A DNA stretch of 64,000 nucleotides from an uncultured Prevotellaceae bacterium (GTDB lineage: Bacteria; Bacteroidota; Bacteroidia; Bacteroidales; Bacteroidaceae). The notes beneath the pieces are model-generated. The model made no database searches, was not told the DNA's origin, and saw only the letters and a list, made by a program, of their open reading frames with translations. Numbering within the stretch: position 1 is the stretch's first letter; each line of letters begins with the position of its first letter. The stretch spans positions 1-64,000 of the forward strand of contig OMXV01000010.1 in NCBI GenBank assembly GCA_900315075.1, read 5' to 3'. Shown here in pieces: positions 25,302 through 35,574 of this stretch. Made by a program: the position numbers and the translations under genes.

Positions 25302-25418
25302 TTATCCCTGACGGAGTTTATATTTGGGGTTTTTCTTGTTGATAACGAAAAGACGACCCTTGCGACGTACGATTTTGCAGTCAGGAGTGCGTTTTTTCAA
25401 TGATGCTCTTGTCTTCAT
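25302..25418 (-). CDS. rpmJ: 50S ribosomal protein L36 (zinc-free form)
   Basis: The 38-residue protein begins [20 protein letters not shown] and ends NPKYKLRQG. Only one cysteine (C14) is left of the usual zinc ligands, so this is the C-minus type, which avoids zinc. The start codon is 12 bases 3' of the infA stop. It is too short for standard ORF cut-offs. Order infA-rpmJ-rpsM is the usual one. Confidence 0.95.
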   Translation of the reverse strand: MKTRASLKKRTPDCKIVRRKGRLFVINKKNPKYKLRQG

Positions 25419-25430
25419 ATCTCACTAAAA

Positions 25431-25649
25431 TTATTTATATCTGAACACTATTCTACCCTTTGTGAGGTCGTATGGACTCATCTCCACCTTGACTTTATCT
25501 CCAGGGAGGATTTTGATGTAATGCATTCTCATCTTACCTGAGATGTGCGCCGTGATGGGGCATCCGTTTTCCAATTCCACACGGAACATAGCATTTGACA
25601 ATGCCTCAACGATGGTTCCGTCTTGCTCTATTGCGGCTTGCTTTGCCAT
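25431..25649 (-). CDS. infA: Translation initiation factor IF-1
   Basis: A 72-residue S1-like OB fold: [39 protein letters not shown] and [14 protein letters not shown]-1 blocks the A site during initiation. It lies 19 bases after map. Confidence 0.97.
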   Translation of the reverse strand: MAKQAAIEQDGTIVEALSNAMFRVELENGCPITAHISGKMRMHYIKILPGDKVKVEMSPYDLTKGRIVFRYK

Positions 25650-25668
25650 AATTGTTGATTAATATACC

Positions 25669-26466
25669 TTATAATGATTTTAATACTTCTTTAATTTCAT
25701 CAAATGAAGAGAGAATCTCAGCCTCGCCTCTTCTCACAGCAATGGTGTGCTCGAAATGAGCTGCAGGCTTGTGGTCGCGTGTGCGTATAGTCCATCGGTC
25801 ATCGTCCATGAAGATAGCCCTGTCGCCCATTGTGACCATTGGCTCTATTGCCAGGCACATACCTTGCTTAAGCATAACACCATTACCTCTGCGCCCATAA
25901 TTAGGCACCTGTGGGTCTTCGTGCATTTTTCGCCCGATACCATGCCCGGTGAGCTCTCTGACGATACCATATCCCTGCGCTTCGCAATGATCTTGTACAG
26001 CACTGCTGATGTCGCCTAAATGATGTCCTGCAACTGCATTCTTTATACCGAGATAAAGTGCCTCGTAGGTGGTATCTAAAAGATGTCTCACCTCATCGGT
26101 CACCTCGCCGACACAGAATGTGTAGCATGAGTCGCCATTGAAACCTTCGAGCAGCGTACCACAATCGACGGAGATGATATCCCCGTCGCGCAGTACGGTT
26201 TTGCTATCGGGTATTCCATGCACCACCACATCGTTGACCGACGTGCAGATATTGGCAGGGAAGGGTGCTCCATAAGGGTTGGGGAATCCTAAGAATGTAG
26301 GTGTTGCCCCATGGTCACGGATAAACTCTCCTGCCACTTTGTCGAGCTGGAGAGTTGTCACACCCGGCTTGATATGCTTAGCTAATTCGGCGAGCGTACG
26401 GCCTACCAGTCGGTTTGCCCGCCTCATCAGCTCTAACTCATCTTCAGTTTTGAGAAATATTCTCAT
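25669..26466 (-). CDS. map: Type I methionine aminopeptidase
   Basis: The 265-residue enzyme removes the initiator methionine from nascent proteins. All five metal ligands of the pita-bread fold can be seen in NDVVVHGIPD, IISVDCGTLLEGFNGDS, GHGIGRKMHEDP, CLAIEPMVT and HFEHTIAV (His79-type, two Asp, His, two Glu regions). It lies between secY and infA, as in many genomes, 8 bases after secY. Confidence 0.96.
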   Translation of the reverse strand: MRIFLKTEDELELMRRANRLVGRTLAELAKHIKPGVTTLQLDKVAGEFIRDHGATPTFLGFPNPYGAPFPANICTSVNDVVVHGIPDSKTVLRDGDIISVDCGTLLEGFNGDSCYTFCVGEVTDEVRHLLDTTYEALYLGIKNAVAGHHLGDISSAVQDHCEAQGYGIVRELTGHGIGRKMHEDPQVPNYGRRGNGVMLKQGMCLAIEPMVTMGDRAIFMDDDRWTIRTRDHKPAAHFEHTIAVRRGEAEILSSFDEIKEVLKSL

Positions 26467-26474
26467 TCAAGGTA

Positions 26475-27809
26475 TTAATAAGCTGAGACACCACCACGTG
26501 TATGGCCTACCTTGAGCAGTCCGTCGTAGTGACGCATCATCAGATGGCTCTGTATCTGCTGCAGTGTATCAATCACCACACCCACAAGAATGAGCAGTGA
26601 CGTACCTCCGAAGAACTGTGCGAAACCTTGCTGCACATTGAGAATACTTGCGAGTGCAGGCATGATGGCGATGAATGCGATAAAAAGCGAACCAGGTAGT
26701 GTTATACGAGACATAATTGTATCAATATACTCAGCTGTTGGCTTACCAGGCTTCACACCAGGAATAAAACCGTTGTTGCGCTTCATATCCTCAGCCATCT
26801 GTGTTGGGTTGAGTGTGATAGCTGTATAGAAATACGTAAAGGCAATGATGAGTATAGCGAAAATGATGTTGTACAACAAACTGGTGTGGTCCATCAGCGC
26901 ATGCATCACAGAGTTTCCACCCTCGGTTGAATACTGAACAAGAGCCAGTGGGATGAACATCAGGGCCTGAGCGAAGATGATAGGCATCACATTGGCAGCA
27001 AACAGCTTCAACGGGATATACTGGCGTGCACCACCGTATGTCTTATTACCTTGCACTCTGCGAGCATATTGTACGGGCACCTTACGAACAGCTTGGGTAA
27101 GCAAGATTGCGGCACATACCACAGCAAAGAGAATGAGCAACTCAATGATGAACATCACCAGACCACCACCGGTGATGGCAGTGAATCGCGATGTGACTTC
27201 CTGGATGAATGCCTGTGGAAGTCTTGCGATAATACCAATCATGATGATCAATGACACACCATTGCCCACGCCCTTATCAGTGATGCGCTCGCCAAGCCAT
27301 AAGATGAACATACTGCCTGCAGCAAGGATAATAGTTGCTGGAATCATGAACAAATCCCAGTTGATACCTGCAGCAAGAGCTCCACCTGACTGTCCCTTCA
27401 AGTTGAGCAGATAGGAAGGTGCCTGGAAGAGCAGGATAAACACAGTAAGAATACGTGTGTACCACATAATTTTCTTTCTTCCACTTTCACCCTCACGCTG
27501 CATCTTCTGGAAATAGGGTACAGCTACAGCAAGCAACTGCATCACAATCGACGCAGAGATGTAAGGCATAATACCAAGCGCAAAGATTGACGCATGGGAG
27601 AATGCACCACCGGAGAACATGTCGAGCAAGGACATCAGTCCACCCTCAGTCTGGCCCTGCAGCTTTTCAAGACCATTCGGGTCAATACCCGGGAGCACTA
27701 CGAATGAGCCAAAACGATAAATTGCCGTAAACAGGATGGTGATGAGGATCCGCTGACGCAAATCCTCCACCTTCCAAATGTTCTTCAGTGTTTCGATAAA
27801 CTTTTTCAT
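26475..27809 (-). CDS. secY: Preprotein translocase subunit SecY
   Basis: The 444-residue channel protein has ten predicted membrane helices. Family motifs include YRFGSFVVLPGIDP, GIMPYISASIVMQLL and the C5-loop region around RRVQGNKTYGG. It exports all the signal-peptide proteins in the accessory regions. It starts 4 bases after rplO. Confidence 0.96.
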   Translation of the reverse strand: MKKFIETLKNIWKVEDLRQRILITILFTAIYRFGSFVVLPGIDPNGLEKLQGQTEGGLMSLLDMFSGGAFSHASIFALGIMPYISASIVMQLLAVAVPYFQKMQREGESGRKKIMWYTRILTVFILLFQAPSYLLNLKGQSGGALAAGINWDLFMIPATIILAAGSMFILWLGERITDKGVGNGVSLIIMIGIIARLPQAFIQEVTSRFTAITGGGLVMFIIELLILFAVVCAAILLTQAVRKVPVQYARRVQGNKTYGGARQYIPLKLFAANVMPIIFAQALMFIPLALVQYSTEGGNSVMHALMDHTSLLYNIIFAILIIAFTYFYTAITLNPTQMAEDMKRNNGFIPGVKPGKPTAEYIDTIMSRITLPGSLFIAFIAIMPALASILNVQQGFAQFFGGTSLLILVGVVIDTLQQIQSHLMMRHYDGLLKVGHTRGGVSAY

Positions 27810-27813
27810 TTAC

Positions 27814-28260
27814 TTAGATAATAGTTGTGTTACCACCTACTGCCTTGATAGCTTCTTCGGCAGTCTTTGAGAAAGCATGAGCCTCAACTTGAAGCGCAGC
27901 CTTGATTTCACCGTTGCCAAGAATCTTGACAAGTTTTGAACCACTGACCAAGCCAGCAGCCTTGAGTTCCTCAATACCAATCTTGGTGAGGCTGTTCTTT
28001 TCTGCCAATGCCTGCAATGTGGCGAGGTTGACAGCAAAATACTCCTTATGGTTGATGTTCTTGAATCCAGCTTTTGGCACGCGGCGCTGCAGAGGCATCT
28101 GACCACCTTCGAAACCAATCTTTCTCTTATAACCAGAGCGAGCCTTTGCACCTTTATGTCCACGAGTAGAAGTACCACCGAGTCCCGAACCTGGGCCGCG
28201 GCCAATACGACGACGCGAATGGGTAGAGCCAGCTGCTGGCTTTAGATTATGCAATTTCAT
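27814..28260 (-). CDS. rplO: 50S ribosomal protein L15
   Basis: The 148-residue protein has the glycine-arginine-rich start RRRIGRGPGSGLGGTSTRGH and the globular part EGGQMPLQRRVPKAGFKNIN. It assembles late on the 50S subunit. It lies between rpmD and secY. Confidence 0.97.
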   Translation of the reverse strand: MKLHNLKPAAGSTHSRRRIGRGPGSGLGGTSTRGHKGAKARSGYKRKIGFEGGQMPLQRRVPKAGFKNINHKEYFAVNLATLQALAEKNSLTKIGIEELKAAGLVSGSKLVKILGNGEIKAALQVEAHAFSKTAEEAIKAVGGNTTII

Positions 28261-28288
28261 ATTTATTACGCTTTAGAAAACTGATTAA

Positions 28289-28465
28289 TTATTCTACTAT
28301 GGTTACCAGGTGATGCACTTTGCGAATCATGCCACGAATAGCAGGGCAATCCTCCTTTTCAACGACCTGTGAGATCTTGTGCAATCCAAGTGCCTGAAGT
28401 GTGCGCTTCTGGTCGGCGGGATAACCGATTTTGCTCTTTATTTGCTTTATTTTTATTGTTGCCAT
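28289..28465 (-). CDS. rpmD: 50S ribosomal protein L30
   Basis: The 58-residue protein reads [20 protein letters not shown] and ends [10 protein letters not shown], with the [10 protein letters not shown] block. It starts at the ATG at 28465, 13 bases after the rpsE stop. It is too short for standard ORF cut-offs. Confidence 0.95.
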   Translation of the reverse strand: MATIKIKQIKSKIGYPADQKRTLQALGLHKISQVVEKEDCPAIRGMIRKVHHLVTIVE

Positions 28466-28477
28466 AACGAAATCTCC

Positions 28478-28990
28478 TTATCCTCTAAATACTTTTTGCA
28501 TGGAAATACCGCGGACACCTGCCACGGTGTAAGCATCACGTACCTCAGAGAGAGCCTTGATAGTGGCTTTTACGAGGTTGTGGGGATTGGACGAGCCCTT
28601 CGACTTGGCAAGCACGTCGGTCACACCGGCACTCTCGAGCACAGCACGCATAGCACCACCGGCCACCATACCAGTACCAGGAGCAGCTGGTTTGAGGAAC
28701 ACTTTAGCGCCACCGTATGCCACTTCGATTTCATGTGGGATAGTGCCTTTGAGTACGGGCACCTTGACAAGGTTTTTCTTTGCTGCCTCAGTACCCTTTG
28801 CGATAGCTGCTGTGACTTCACCAGCCTTGCCGAGTCCCCATCCGATGACACCATTGCCGTCACCTACAACGACGATGGCAGCGAATGTGAATGTACGTCC
28901 ACCCTTTGTCACCTTGGTAACGCGGTTGATGGCTACCAGACGCTCTTTCAATTGTACGTCACTGTTGATATTTACTTTGTTCATTGCCAT
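28478..28990 (-). CDS. rpsE: 30S ribosomal protein S5
   Basis: The 170-residue protein has the N-terminal dsRBD-like part [20 protein letters not shown] and the conserved [21 protein letters not shown]5 affects translational accuracy and the mRNA entry channel. Two in-frame starts, MAMNKV or MNKV, are possible. It lies between rplR and rpmD. Confidence 0.97.
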   Translation of the reverse strand: MAMNKVNINSDVQLKERLVAINRVTKVTKGGRTFTFAAIVVVGDGNGVIGWGLGKAGEVTAAIAKGTEAAKKNLVKVPVLKGTIPHEIEVAYGGAKVFLKPAAPGTGMVAGGAMRAVLESAGVTDVLAKSKGSSNPHNLVKATIKALSEVRDAYTVAGVRGISMQKVFRG

Positions 28991-28996
28991 AATCGT

Positions 28997-29416
28997 TTAG
29001 AAATTAAGTCCACCTTTACGGGCTGCATCAGCCAGTTGTTTCACTCTGCCATGGTAAAGATATCCATTGCGGTCGAACACCACAGCGTTGATTCCTGCTG
29101 CCTTAGCCTTCTCGGCAATCATCTCTCCGACCTTCTCGGCCTGCTGAGCCTTAGGCATAGCCTCGAGGCCCACAGAGGATGCAGAGACAAGTGTCTTGCC
29201 CTTAGGATAGTAAGTAAGCACCTTCTTGACACCCTTTTTCACGATGGTACGTGTGAAAGGTTTCTCGGTGTTTGCCCATGTGTCGTCAACGATCTGCACA
29301 TAAATCTGCTTGTTGCTGCGGAACACAGTCATTCTTGGGCGCTCAGGTGTGCCGTTGACCTTCTTGCGAATTCTATATTTAATCTTAATTCGTCTTTCTT
29401 CTTTCTTTGTTGTCAT
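28997..29416 (-). CDS. rplR: 50S ribosomal protein L18
   Basis: The 139-residue protein binds 5S r[22 protein letters not shown] and [20 protein letters not shown] are the family blocks. It is somewhat longer than the roughly 115-residue average. Confidence 0.96.
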   Translation of the reverse strand: MTTKKEERRIKIKYRIRKKVNGTPERPRMTVFRSNKQIYVQIVDDTWANTEKPFTRTIVKKGVKKVLTYYPKGKTLVSASSVGLEAMPKAQQAEKVGEMIAEKAKAAGINAVVFDRNGYLYHGRVKQLADAARKGGLNF

Positions 29417-29434
29417 AATCGTAAATTATTAAAG

Positions 29435-30001
29435 TTACTTAGCCGAAGCCGACTTACCCGACTTCCTGCGGATGACCTCACCCTTGAAGAGGATACCCTT
29501 GCCCTTGTAAGGCTCAGGCTTGCGGAAAGAGCGAATTTTTGCACAAATGAGTCCGAGCAGCTGTTTGTCGCACGACTCGAGCATGATGACGGGATTCTGG
29601 TTTCTCTCTGACTTGGTTTCCACCTTTACCTCTGGTGGGAGCTGAATGAAGATGGGATGGGTATAACCCAATGAGAACTCAACGATATTGCCCTGGTTAG
29701 ATACGCGGTATCCCACGCCCACCAGTTCCAATGTCTTCTTAAAGCCTTCGCTCACACCCACGACCATGTTGTTGACAAGTGCGCGGTAGAGACCATGGAA
29801 AGCTTGTTTCTGCTTGATGTTCACGGGGCTGTTCTCGTCGATTTCGAAAACCATCTCACCGTTTTCAACTTTAACTTTGATAGAGGAATCCACTTTCTGT
29901 GAGAGTTCGCCCTTGGGGCCTTTGACGGTGATGACACCATCGTTCTGTTTCACTTCCACTCCTGCTGGAATGGCGATTGGCATTTTACCTATTCTTGACA
30001 T
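29435..30001 (-). CDS. rplF: 50S ribosomal protein L6
   Basis: The start chosen is the ATG at 30001 (MSRIGKMPIAIPAGVE), because the 11 residues upstream are not part of the L6 family. The two L6 repeats and the C-terminal GKGILFKGEVIRRKSGKSA are present. L6 lies near the sarcin-ricin loop. Confidence 0.96.
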   Translation of the reverse strand: MSRIGKMPIAIPAGVEVKQNDGVITVKGPKGELSQKVDSSIKVKVENGEMVFEIDENSPVNIKQKQAFHGLYRALVNNMVVGVSEGFKKTLELVGVGYRVSNQGNIVEFSLGYTHPIFIQLPPEVKVETKSERNQNPVIMLESCDKQLLGLICAKIRSFRKPEPYKGKGILFKGEVIRRKSGKSASAK

Positions 30002-30018
30002 TGTTTTGTCCTCCCAAA

Positions 30019-30414
30019 TTAATAGACATAGCAAAGCACTTCACCACCGATTTTCATCTCGATAGCCTCTTTGTCTGTCATGACACCTTTGGATGTAGAT
30101 AGGATAGCGATACCTAATCCGTTGATAACTCTCGGCATGTCCTTGTATCCGGTATATTTACGGAGACCAGGAGTGGAAACTCTCTTGAGCTTCTTGATGG
30201 CGTTGACCTTAGTGGCTGGGTCGTACTTGAGAGCGACCTTGATAGAGCCTTGAGGTCCGTCCTCTACAAATTTGTAGTTGAGGATGTAGCCCTTCTCAAA
30301 AAGGATTTTTGTGATTTCCTTTTTGATGTTTGAGGCAGGAATCTCGACAACACGGTGATGAGCCATGATTGCGTTTCTAAGCCTCGTCAGATAATCTGCA
30401 ATTGGATCTGTCAT
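30019..30414 (-). CDS. rpsH: 30S ribosomal protein S8
   Basis: The 131-residue protein starts MTDPIADYLTRLRNA and ends with STSKGVMTDKEAIEMKIGGE. S8 binds the 16S central domain; in E. coli it represses the spc operon, and here the same order rpsN-rpsH-rplF is kept. Confidence 0.97.
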   Translation of the reverse strand: MTDPIADYLTRLRNAIMAHHRVVEIPASNIKKEITKILFEKGYILNYKFVEDGPQGSIKVALKYDPATKVNAIKKLKRVSTPGLRKYTGYKDMPRVINGLGIAILSTSKGVMTDKEAIEMKIGGEVLCYVY

Positions 30415-30486
30415 AAAATGATTACTGTTTAATTAATCGGGACTGCCCCGACAATATTAAATTACTAAAACTCTGTGCTTTTGTTG

Positions 30487-30789
30487 TTACCAGCTTGCCT
30501 TCTTCACACCTGGGATGAGGCCTGATGATGCCATCTCGCGGAACTGAATACGCGACAGTCCAAACTGACGCATGTATCCCTTTGGACGACCGGTGATTTT
30601 GCAGCGGTTGTGCAGGCGGATGGGGTTGGCATTGCGTGGAATGCTCTGCAGTTTGCGGGCAGCCTCGTAAGCTTCCATGGGATCGTTGCTGGTTGCGATG
30701 ATCTTCTTGAGTTCCGCACGCTTCTGAGCATACTTTGCCACCAGTCTGGCTCTCTTGACCTCGCGGGCCTTCATTGATTCTTTTGCCAT
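30487..30789 (-). CDS. rpsN: 30S ribosomal protein S14 (zinc-free form)
   Basis: The 100-residue protein contains [20 protein letters not shown] and no CxxC pairs, so it is the C-minus, zinc-independent type. The start codon is 5 bases 3' of the rplE stop. It lies in the rplE-rpsN-rpsH order. Confidence 0.96.
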   Translation of the reverse strand: MAKESMKAREVKRARLVAKYAQKRAELKKIIATSNDPMEAYEAARKLQSIPRNANPIRLHNRCKITGRPKGYMRQFGLSRIQFREMASSGLIPGVKKASW

Positions 30790-30794
30790 GTTGA

Positions 30795-31349
30795 TTATGC
30801 GTTTTTAGCGTTTTTGAATGGGAGTCCGAAAGCCTTGAGCAGGGCGTAACCCTCTTCATCGGTCTTTGCGGATGTGACGAACGTGATGTTCATACCCTGT
30901 ATGCGGTCGATGGTGTCGATGTTTATTTCAGGGAAGATAATCTGCTCCTCGATACCGAGTGTGTAGTTACCTCTACCGTCAAATTTACTCTCAATACCCT
31001 TGAAGTCGCGGATACGTGGCAGAGCCACACGCACGAGCTTCTCAAGGAACTCATACATACGCTCGCGGCGGAGTGTCACCATCACACCGATTGGCATCTT
31101 CTTACGAAGTTTGAAGTTGGCGATGTCTTTCTTTGAGAAAGTGGCCACAGCCTTCTGTCCGGTAATGACTGCCAGTTCGTTGAGTGCCACGTCGATGATT
31201 TTCTTCTCCTGTGTGGCATCACCGAGTCCCTGGTTGATGACAATCTTCTTGAGCACTGGGATCTGCATTGAGGAAGTGTAGTTGAACTGCTTCATCAGTG
31301 CTGGTGCGATCTGCTCGACGTATTGTTTTTTTAACTGTGCTGTATTCAT
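30795..31349 (-). CDS. rplE: 50S ribosomal protein L5
   Basis: The 184-residue protein has [18 protein letters not shown] and [20 protein letters not shown] and binds 5S rRNA and the P-site tRNA elbow. Its start codon overlaps the last base of rplX (31349), which suggests translational coupling. Confidence 0.97.
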   Translation of the reverse strand: MNTAQLKKQYVEQIAPALMKQFNYTSSMQIPVLKKIVINQGLGDATQEKKIIDVALNELAVITGQKAVATFSKKDIANFKLRKKMPIGVMVTLRRERMYEFLEKLVRVALPRIRDFKGIESKFDGRGNYTLGIEEQIIFPEINIDTIDRIQGMNITFVTSAKTDEEGYALLKAFGLPFKNAKNA

Positions 31350-31669
31350 TATTTAATCTCCTGTCCTGATTTTTTAGCGATACGTACTTTCTTGCCGTCC
31401 TCGTTGACTTTGATGGCAATGCGTGTAGGTTTGCCGCTCTTGGGGTCTATAAGGCTCAGATTAGAAATATGGATAGGAGCCTCAATTTTGGTGAAACCGC
31501 CCTGAGGGTTCTTTGCCGAAGGCTTTGCACTCTTGGTGACGATGTTGACACCCTCTACGATAGCACGCTGCTTCTCTTTGAGCACCTTAAGCACCTTTCC
31601 AGTCTTGCCTTTGTCCTCTCCAGAGAGCACAACGACTGTGTCGCCTTTCTTAATATGTAACTTAATCAT
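31349..31669 (-). CDS. rplX: 50S ribosomal protein L24
   Basis: The 106-residue protein has a KOW motif ([20 protein letters not shown]) and lines the tunnel exit. It overlaps the rplE start by one base. It follows rplN in the standard order. Confidence 0.97.
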   Translation of the reverse strand: MIKLHIKKGDTVVVLSGEDKGKTGKVLKVLKEKQRAIVEGVNIVTKSAKPSAKNPQGGFTKIEAPIHISNLSLIDPKSGKPTRIAIKVNEDGKKVRIAKKSGQEIK

Positions 31670-31690
31670 TAGTTTACTCTTTTTAAAATG

Positions 31691-32056
31691 TTATAGTACC
31701 TCGGGTGCCAACGACACGACCTTCATATTGACAGCGCGGAGCTCACGTGCCACGGGGCCGAAAATACGGCTGCCGCGAAGCTCACCTGCATTGTTAAGCA
31801 GCACACATGCGTTGTCGTCGAATCTGATGTAAGAACCGTCGGCGCGGCGAATCTCCTTTTTTGTACGTACGATCAAAGCCTTTGACACAGTGCCTTTTTT
31901 GAGGTCGCTCGAAGGTATGACGTTCTTTACTGTGACCACGATGATGTCACCTACGCTGGCGTAGCGGCGGCGTGTACCACCGAGCACTTTGATACACAAA
32001 GCCTCGCGGCCTCCGCTGTTGTCGCAAATGGTAAGTCTTGTTTCTGCCTGTATCAT
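31691..32056 (-). CDS. rplN: 50S ribosomal protein L14
   Basis: The 121-residue protein begins [20 protein letters not shown] and ends [15 protein letters not shown]. It makes intersubunit bridge B8. The start is 2 bases after rpsQ. Confidence 0.97.
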   Translation of the reverse strand: MIQAETRLTICDNSGGREALCIKVLGGTRRRYASVGDIIVVTVKNVIPSSDLKKGTVSKALIVRTKKEIRRADGSYIRFDDNACVLLNNAGELRGSRIFGPVARELRAVNMKVVSLAPEVL

Positions 32057-32058
32057 GA

Positions 32059-32316
32059 TTACTTAGCTTTTTCGATTATTTGTACAAGTCTCCATCTCTT
32101 AGTCTTGCTCAACGGGCGTGTCTCCATGATGAGTACAGTATCGCCTACGTTGGCCTCGTTCTTCTCATCGTGTGCATGATACTTTTTAGTTTTCTGCACA
32201 AACTTTCCGTAGATTGGGTGCATTTCCTTGAACTTAGCGGCAATAACAATGGTTTTATCCATTTTGTTGCTGATTACCACACCCATTCTTGTCTTTCTTA
32301 AATTTCTTGTTTCCAT
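32059..32316 (-). CDS. rpsQ: 30S ribosomal protein S17
   Basis: The start [12 protein letters not shown] is chosen over three residues further upstream (MVQ) by family length; this gives 85 residues. [20 protein letters not shown] and [16 protein letters not shown] are the family blocks. Confidence 0.95.
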   Translation of the reverse strand: METRNLRKTRMGVVISNKMDKTIVIAAKFKEMHPIYGKFVQKTKKYHAHDEKNEANVGDTVLIMETRPLSKTKRWRLVQIIEKAK

Positions 32317-32327
32317 CTGGACCATTG

Positions 32328-32522
32328 TTATTTGTTAAGTTCTCTCTGACGAAGTTCAGTCTTCATACGTGCAATGTCACGACGCACCAACTTAATCTGT
32401 GATGGATTCTCCAGAGGAGCCACGGCATGTGTCAGTTTCAGCTGCTGAAGCTTAGCCTGTGTGCCTTCCAGTCTCTCTACCAAGTCCTGTGTGGAGAGTT
32501 CTCTTATTTCATTAATCTTCAT
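32328..32522 (-). CDS. rpmC: 50S ribosomal protein L29
   Basis: The 64-residue helical hairpin protein begins [19 protein letters not shown]29 is near the tunnel exit and contacts SRP and trigger factor. It lies between rplP and rpsQ, 3 bases after rplP. Confidence 0.96.
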   Translation of the reverse strand: MKINEIRELSTQDLVERLEGTQAKLQQLKLTHAVAPLENPSQIKLVRRDIARMKTELRQRELNK

Positions 32523-32525
32523 AGT

Positions 32526-32954
32526 TTAAGCGTTTTTATCGAAATCACGTCTTACGACAAACTTTGTTTTAACAGGCAGTTTCTGAGCTGCAAGGCGTAA
32601 AGCCTCTTTAGCAATGTCGAAACTGACACCTTCCACCTCGAAGAGGATACGTCCAGGCTGTACTGGTGCAACCCATCCTGCTGGGTCACCTTTACCCTTA
32701 CCCATACGCACGTCAGCAGGCTTGCGTGTGATAGGTTTGTCAGGGAATATACGAATCCATACTTGTCCCTCGCGCTGCATGTATCTGTTGACTGCGACAC
32801 GGGCTGCCTCAATCTGGCGGCTGTCAATCCATTTGTGCTCAAGTGTTTTGATGCCGAATGAGCCAAATGCCAGCTGTGTGCCTCTGTGCGCGTTGCCTTT
32901 TCTGCCGCGACCGTCCTGAGGTCTTCTATATTTTACTCTTTTTGGCTGTAACAT
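32526..32954 (-). CDS. rplP: 50S ribosomal protein L16
   Basis: The 142-residue protein starts [20 protein letters not shown] and contains [20 protein letters not shown]. It organises the A site of the 50S. It follows rpsC. Confidence 0.97.
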   Translation of the reverse strand: MLQPKRVKYRRPQDGRGRKGNAHRGTQLAFGSFGIKTLEHKWIDSRQIEAARVAVNRYMQREGQVWIRIFPDKPITRKPADVRMGKGKGDPAGWVAPVQPGRILFEVEGVSFDIAKEALRLAAQKLPVKTKFVVRRDFDKNA

Positions 32955-32969
32955 AGTAACTTATGCTTT

Positions 32970-33698
32970 TTATCGGTTATTGTTTCTCCTACGGTTGCCA
33001 CGACCCTGGCGCTGACCACCACCTTGACGGCGATTTTGCTTCTCCTGTGAGAAGTTAGGAGCCAGATCGACCTTGCCGTAGATTTCACCTCTGCAAATCC
33101 ATACTTTAATGCCGAGCAATCCCACCTTGGTGAGTGCTTCTGCCTGACAGTAGTCAACGTCTGCGCGGAAAGTGTGCAGTGGGGTACGTCCCTCTTTGTA
33201 CATTTCCTTGCGTGCCATTTCAGCACCATTGAGTCGGCCGGTGATTTGCACTTTAATACCTTCAGCACCTGCACGCATAGTGTTGGCGATAGCCATCTTG
33301 ATGGCGCGGCGGTAAGCCACCTTACCTTCCACCTGTCTTGCAATGTTGTTGGCAACGATAGTAGCATCGAGGTCTGGTTTCTTCACCTCGTAGATATTGA
33401 TCTGAATCTCCTTGTTGTAGAGTTTCTTCAGCTCTTCTTTCAATTTGTCGACATCCTGTCCGCCAGGACCGATTACTTTGCCCGGACGTGCTGTGCAGAT
33501 AGTAATGGTGACGAGTTTGATGGCTCTCTCGATAACAATCTTCGAGATGCTGTCATTGGCGAGGCGCTCATTGAGGTAGTTGCGAATTTTCTGGTCCTCG
33601 ACGAGGTTGTCACCGAAGTTTTTGCCACCGAACCAACTTGAGTCCCATCCTCTTATAATACCCAGACGGTTGCTTATTGGATTAACTTTCTGTCCCAT
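32970..33698 (-). CDS. rpsC: 30S ribosomal protein S3
   Basis: The 242-residue protein has a KH domain ([19 protein letters not shown]) and a C-terminal S3 domain ([18 protein letters not shown]). An Arg/Gln/Gly-rich tail of about 25 residues ([16 protein letters not shown]) follows. S3 forms part of the mRNA entry and helicase site. It lies between rplV and rplP. Confidence 0.97.
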   Translation of the reverse strand: MGQKVNPISNRLGIIRGWDSSWFGGKNFGDNLVEDQKIRNYLNERLANDSISKIVIERAIKLVTITICTARPGKVIGPGGQDVDKLKEELKKLYNKEIQINIYEVKKPDLDATIVANNIARQVEGKVAYRRAIKMAIANTMRAGAEGIKVQITGRLNGAEMARKEMYKEGRTPLHTFRADVDYCQAEALTKVGLLGIKVWICRGEIYGKVDLAPNFSQEKQNRRQGGGQRQGRGNRRRNNNR

Positions 33699-33703
33699 TC
33701 TGC

Positions 33704-34111
33704 TTATAGTTTTTCTTCGTTATTTTTAGAGTCGACAAACAATGTCACATGATTGCTGCGCTTGCGGATTCTGTATCCGCGTCCCTGAGGTGCCGGTCTC
33801 ATACGTTTCCAGGTAACACCCTCATCGACAAAGACGCGCGAGACGAACAATTCGCCATCATCTGCCTTGCGATCGTTTTTAGCCTCCCAGTTGGCTATGG
33901 CAGAGCGGAGAAGTTTCTCCACATCGATGGCAGCCTTTTTATTTGAGAATCTGAGCACTCCGAGGGCTCTGTTGACTTCCATACCCCTAATCATATCTAC
34001 GACATAGCGCATTTTTCTGGGTGATGAAGGGCAGTCGTTGAGCTTTGCAAAGTAGAGGCTCTTGGCGGCTTCTTTTCTTTTCTCAGCCGCAATACGTTTT
34101 CTTGCTCCCAT
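33704..34111 (-). CDS. rplV: 50S ribosomal protein L22
   Basis: The 135-residue protein has [20 protein letters not shown] and the tunnel-lining hairpin near [20 protein letters not shown]. Macrolide resistance mutations map in this loop in other species. Confidence 0.96.
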   Translation of the reverse strand: MGARKRIAAEKRKEAAKSLYFAKLNDCPSSPRKMRYVVDMIRGMEVNRALGVLRFSNKKAAIDVEKLLRSAIANWEAKNDRKADDGELFVSRVFVDEGVTWKRMRPAPQGRGYRIRKRSNHVTLFVDSKNNEEKL

Positions 34112-34145
34112 TATAGTATTTGTTTTGTTTCAATGGTTAGCCTGT

Positions 34146-34412
34146 TTATCTCTTATTACCAGCATGGCCGCCGAATCTACGTGTGGGTGAGAATTCACCA
34201 AGTTTGTGTCCGACCATGTTTTCAGTGATATAAACAGGGATAAATTTATTTCCGTTATGAACAGCCACAGTGTGTCCCACAAAGTCAGGGGAGATCATTG
34301 AGGCCCTGGCCCATGTCTTCACGACAGTTTTCTTGCCGCTCTCATTCATAGCGAGAATTTTCTTCTCGAGTGCTACGTTGATATATGGACCTTTTTTAAG
34401 TGAACGACTCAT
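34146..34412 (-). CDS. rpsS: 30S ribosomal protein S19
   Basis: The 88-residue protein reads [18 protein letters not shown] and [18 protein letters not shown]. It sits on the head with S13. It lies between rplB and rplV. Confidence 0.97.
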   Translation of the reverse strand: MSRSLKKGPYINVALEKKILAMNESGKKTVVKTWARASMISPDFVGHTVAVHNGNKFIPVYITENMVGHKLGEFSPTRRFGGHAGNKR

Positions 34413-34431
34413 AATTTACTCTTGTTAACTG

Positions 34432-35259
34432 TTATTTTTTATTAGCTCTTTCGATAATATACTTGTTGGAATGCTTCTTAGGAGCTCTTGTCTTGAGACC
34501 CTTAGCATACAAGCCGTTGCGTGAGCGTGGGTGTCCACCCGACTGGCGTCCTTCACCACCACCCATTGGGTGATCATGCGGGTTCATTACCACACCACGG
34601 TTGTGAGGTCTGCGACCCAGCCAGCGTGAGCGGCCAGCCTTACCAGACTGCTCCAGAGCGTGGTCTGAGTTACCTACACTACCTACAGTAGCTTTACAAG
34701 CAGAGAGGATCTGGCGTGTCTCGCCAGAGGGGAGCTTAATCACGCAGTAGGAACCTTCGCGTGAAGTCAACTGAGCGAAATTACCTGCCGAACGCACCAG
34801 CTTGGCACCCTGTCCCGGGCGAAGCTCGATGTTGTGCACCACTGTACCTACGGGGATGTTGGCCAGAGGAAGACAGTTGCCTACCTCAGGGGCGGCATCT
34901 GGTCCCGACATAAGGGTAGTGCCCACTTGTAGTCCGATAGGAGCAATAATGTAGCGTTTTTCACCATCAGCATAGAAGAGCAATGCGATACGAGCCGAGC
35001 GGTTGGGGTCGTACTCAATTGTCTTAACGATTGCTGGAACACCATCTTTCTCTCGTTTGAAGTCGATAAGACGATACTTTCTCTTATGGCCACCGCCTCT
35101 GTATCTTACGGTCATCTTACCGGTATTGTTACGTCCACCTGTGGAACGCTTACCGAAAACGAGAGATTTCTCTGGTACGGATGCAGTAATTTCCTCGAAC
35201 GTACCAATAATTTTGTGTCTTTGACCCGGAGTTACGGGTTTCAATTTACGTACTGCCAT
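34432..35259 (-). CDS. rplB: 50S ribosomal protein L2
   Basis: The 275-residue protein is needed for peptidyl transfer and subunit joining. It contains [20 protein letters not shown] and the conserved [20 protein letters not shown] with the essential His. It follows rplW. Confidence 0.97.
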   Translation of the reverse strand: MAVRKLKPVTPGQRHKIIGTFEEITASVPEKSLVFGKRSTGGRNNTGKMTVRYRGGGHKRKYRLIDFKREKDGVPAIVKTIEYDPNRSARIALLFYADGEKRYIIAPIGLQVGTTLMSGPDAAPEVGNCLPLANIPVGTVVHNIELRPGQGAKLVRSAGNFAQLTSREGSYCVIKLPSGETRQILSACKATVGSVGNSDHALEQSGKAGRSRWLGRRPHNRGVVMNPHDHPMGGGEGRQSGGHPRSRNGLYAKGLKTRAPKKHSNKYIIERANKK

Positions 35260-35265
35260 TTTTTA

Positions 35266-35559
35266 TTAGATATTGCTGTAAAAATCAATTGTCTCGCCCT
35301 CTTTCAATGTGACGATAGCCTTTTTGAAAGCGGCCTTCTGCCCTTTGATAAGCCCAGCCTTTGTATAGCGCTGTGAGCGTTTTCCGGCATAACGAAGGGT
35401 ATTCACATCGACCACTGTAACATTATACAGGCTTTCGACTTCTTCCTTGATCTGGAGTTTGTTAGCTTCAGGGCTGACGATAAAACCATAGCGGTTGGGG
35501 CGCTTGTCTGTGATATTGGTCATCTTCTCAGTAACCAATGGTCTCAATATAAATGCCAT
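35266..35559 (-). CDS. rplW: 50S ribosomal protein L23
   Basis: The 97-residue protein, MAFILRPLVTEKMTNI and EVESLYNVTVVDVNTLRYAG, is the trigger factor and SRP docking site. It follows rplD by 15 bases. Confidence 0.96.
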   Translation of the reverse strand: MAFILRPLVTEKMTNITDKRPNRYGFIVSPEANKLQIKEEVESLYNVTVVDVNTLRYAGKRSQRYTKAGLIKGQKAAFKKAIVTLKEGETIDFYSNI

Positions 35560-35574
35560 GTCTATTCTCCTTGA

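Noticed and set aside
28379..29611. 410-residue open frame on the plus strand
   Set aside because: It is the mirror of rpmD, rpsE and rplR and has no family likeness.
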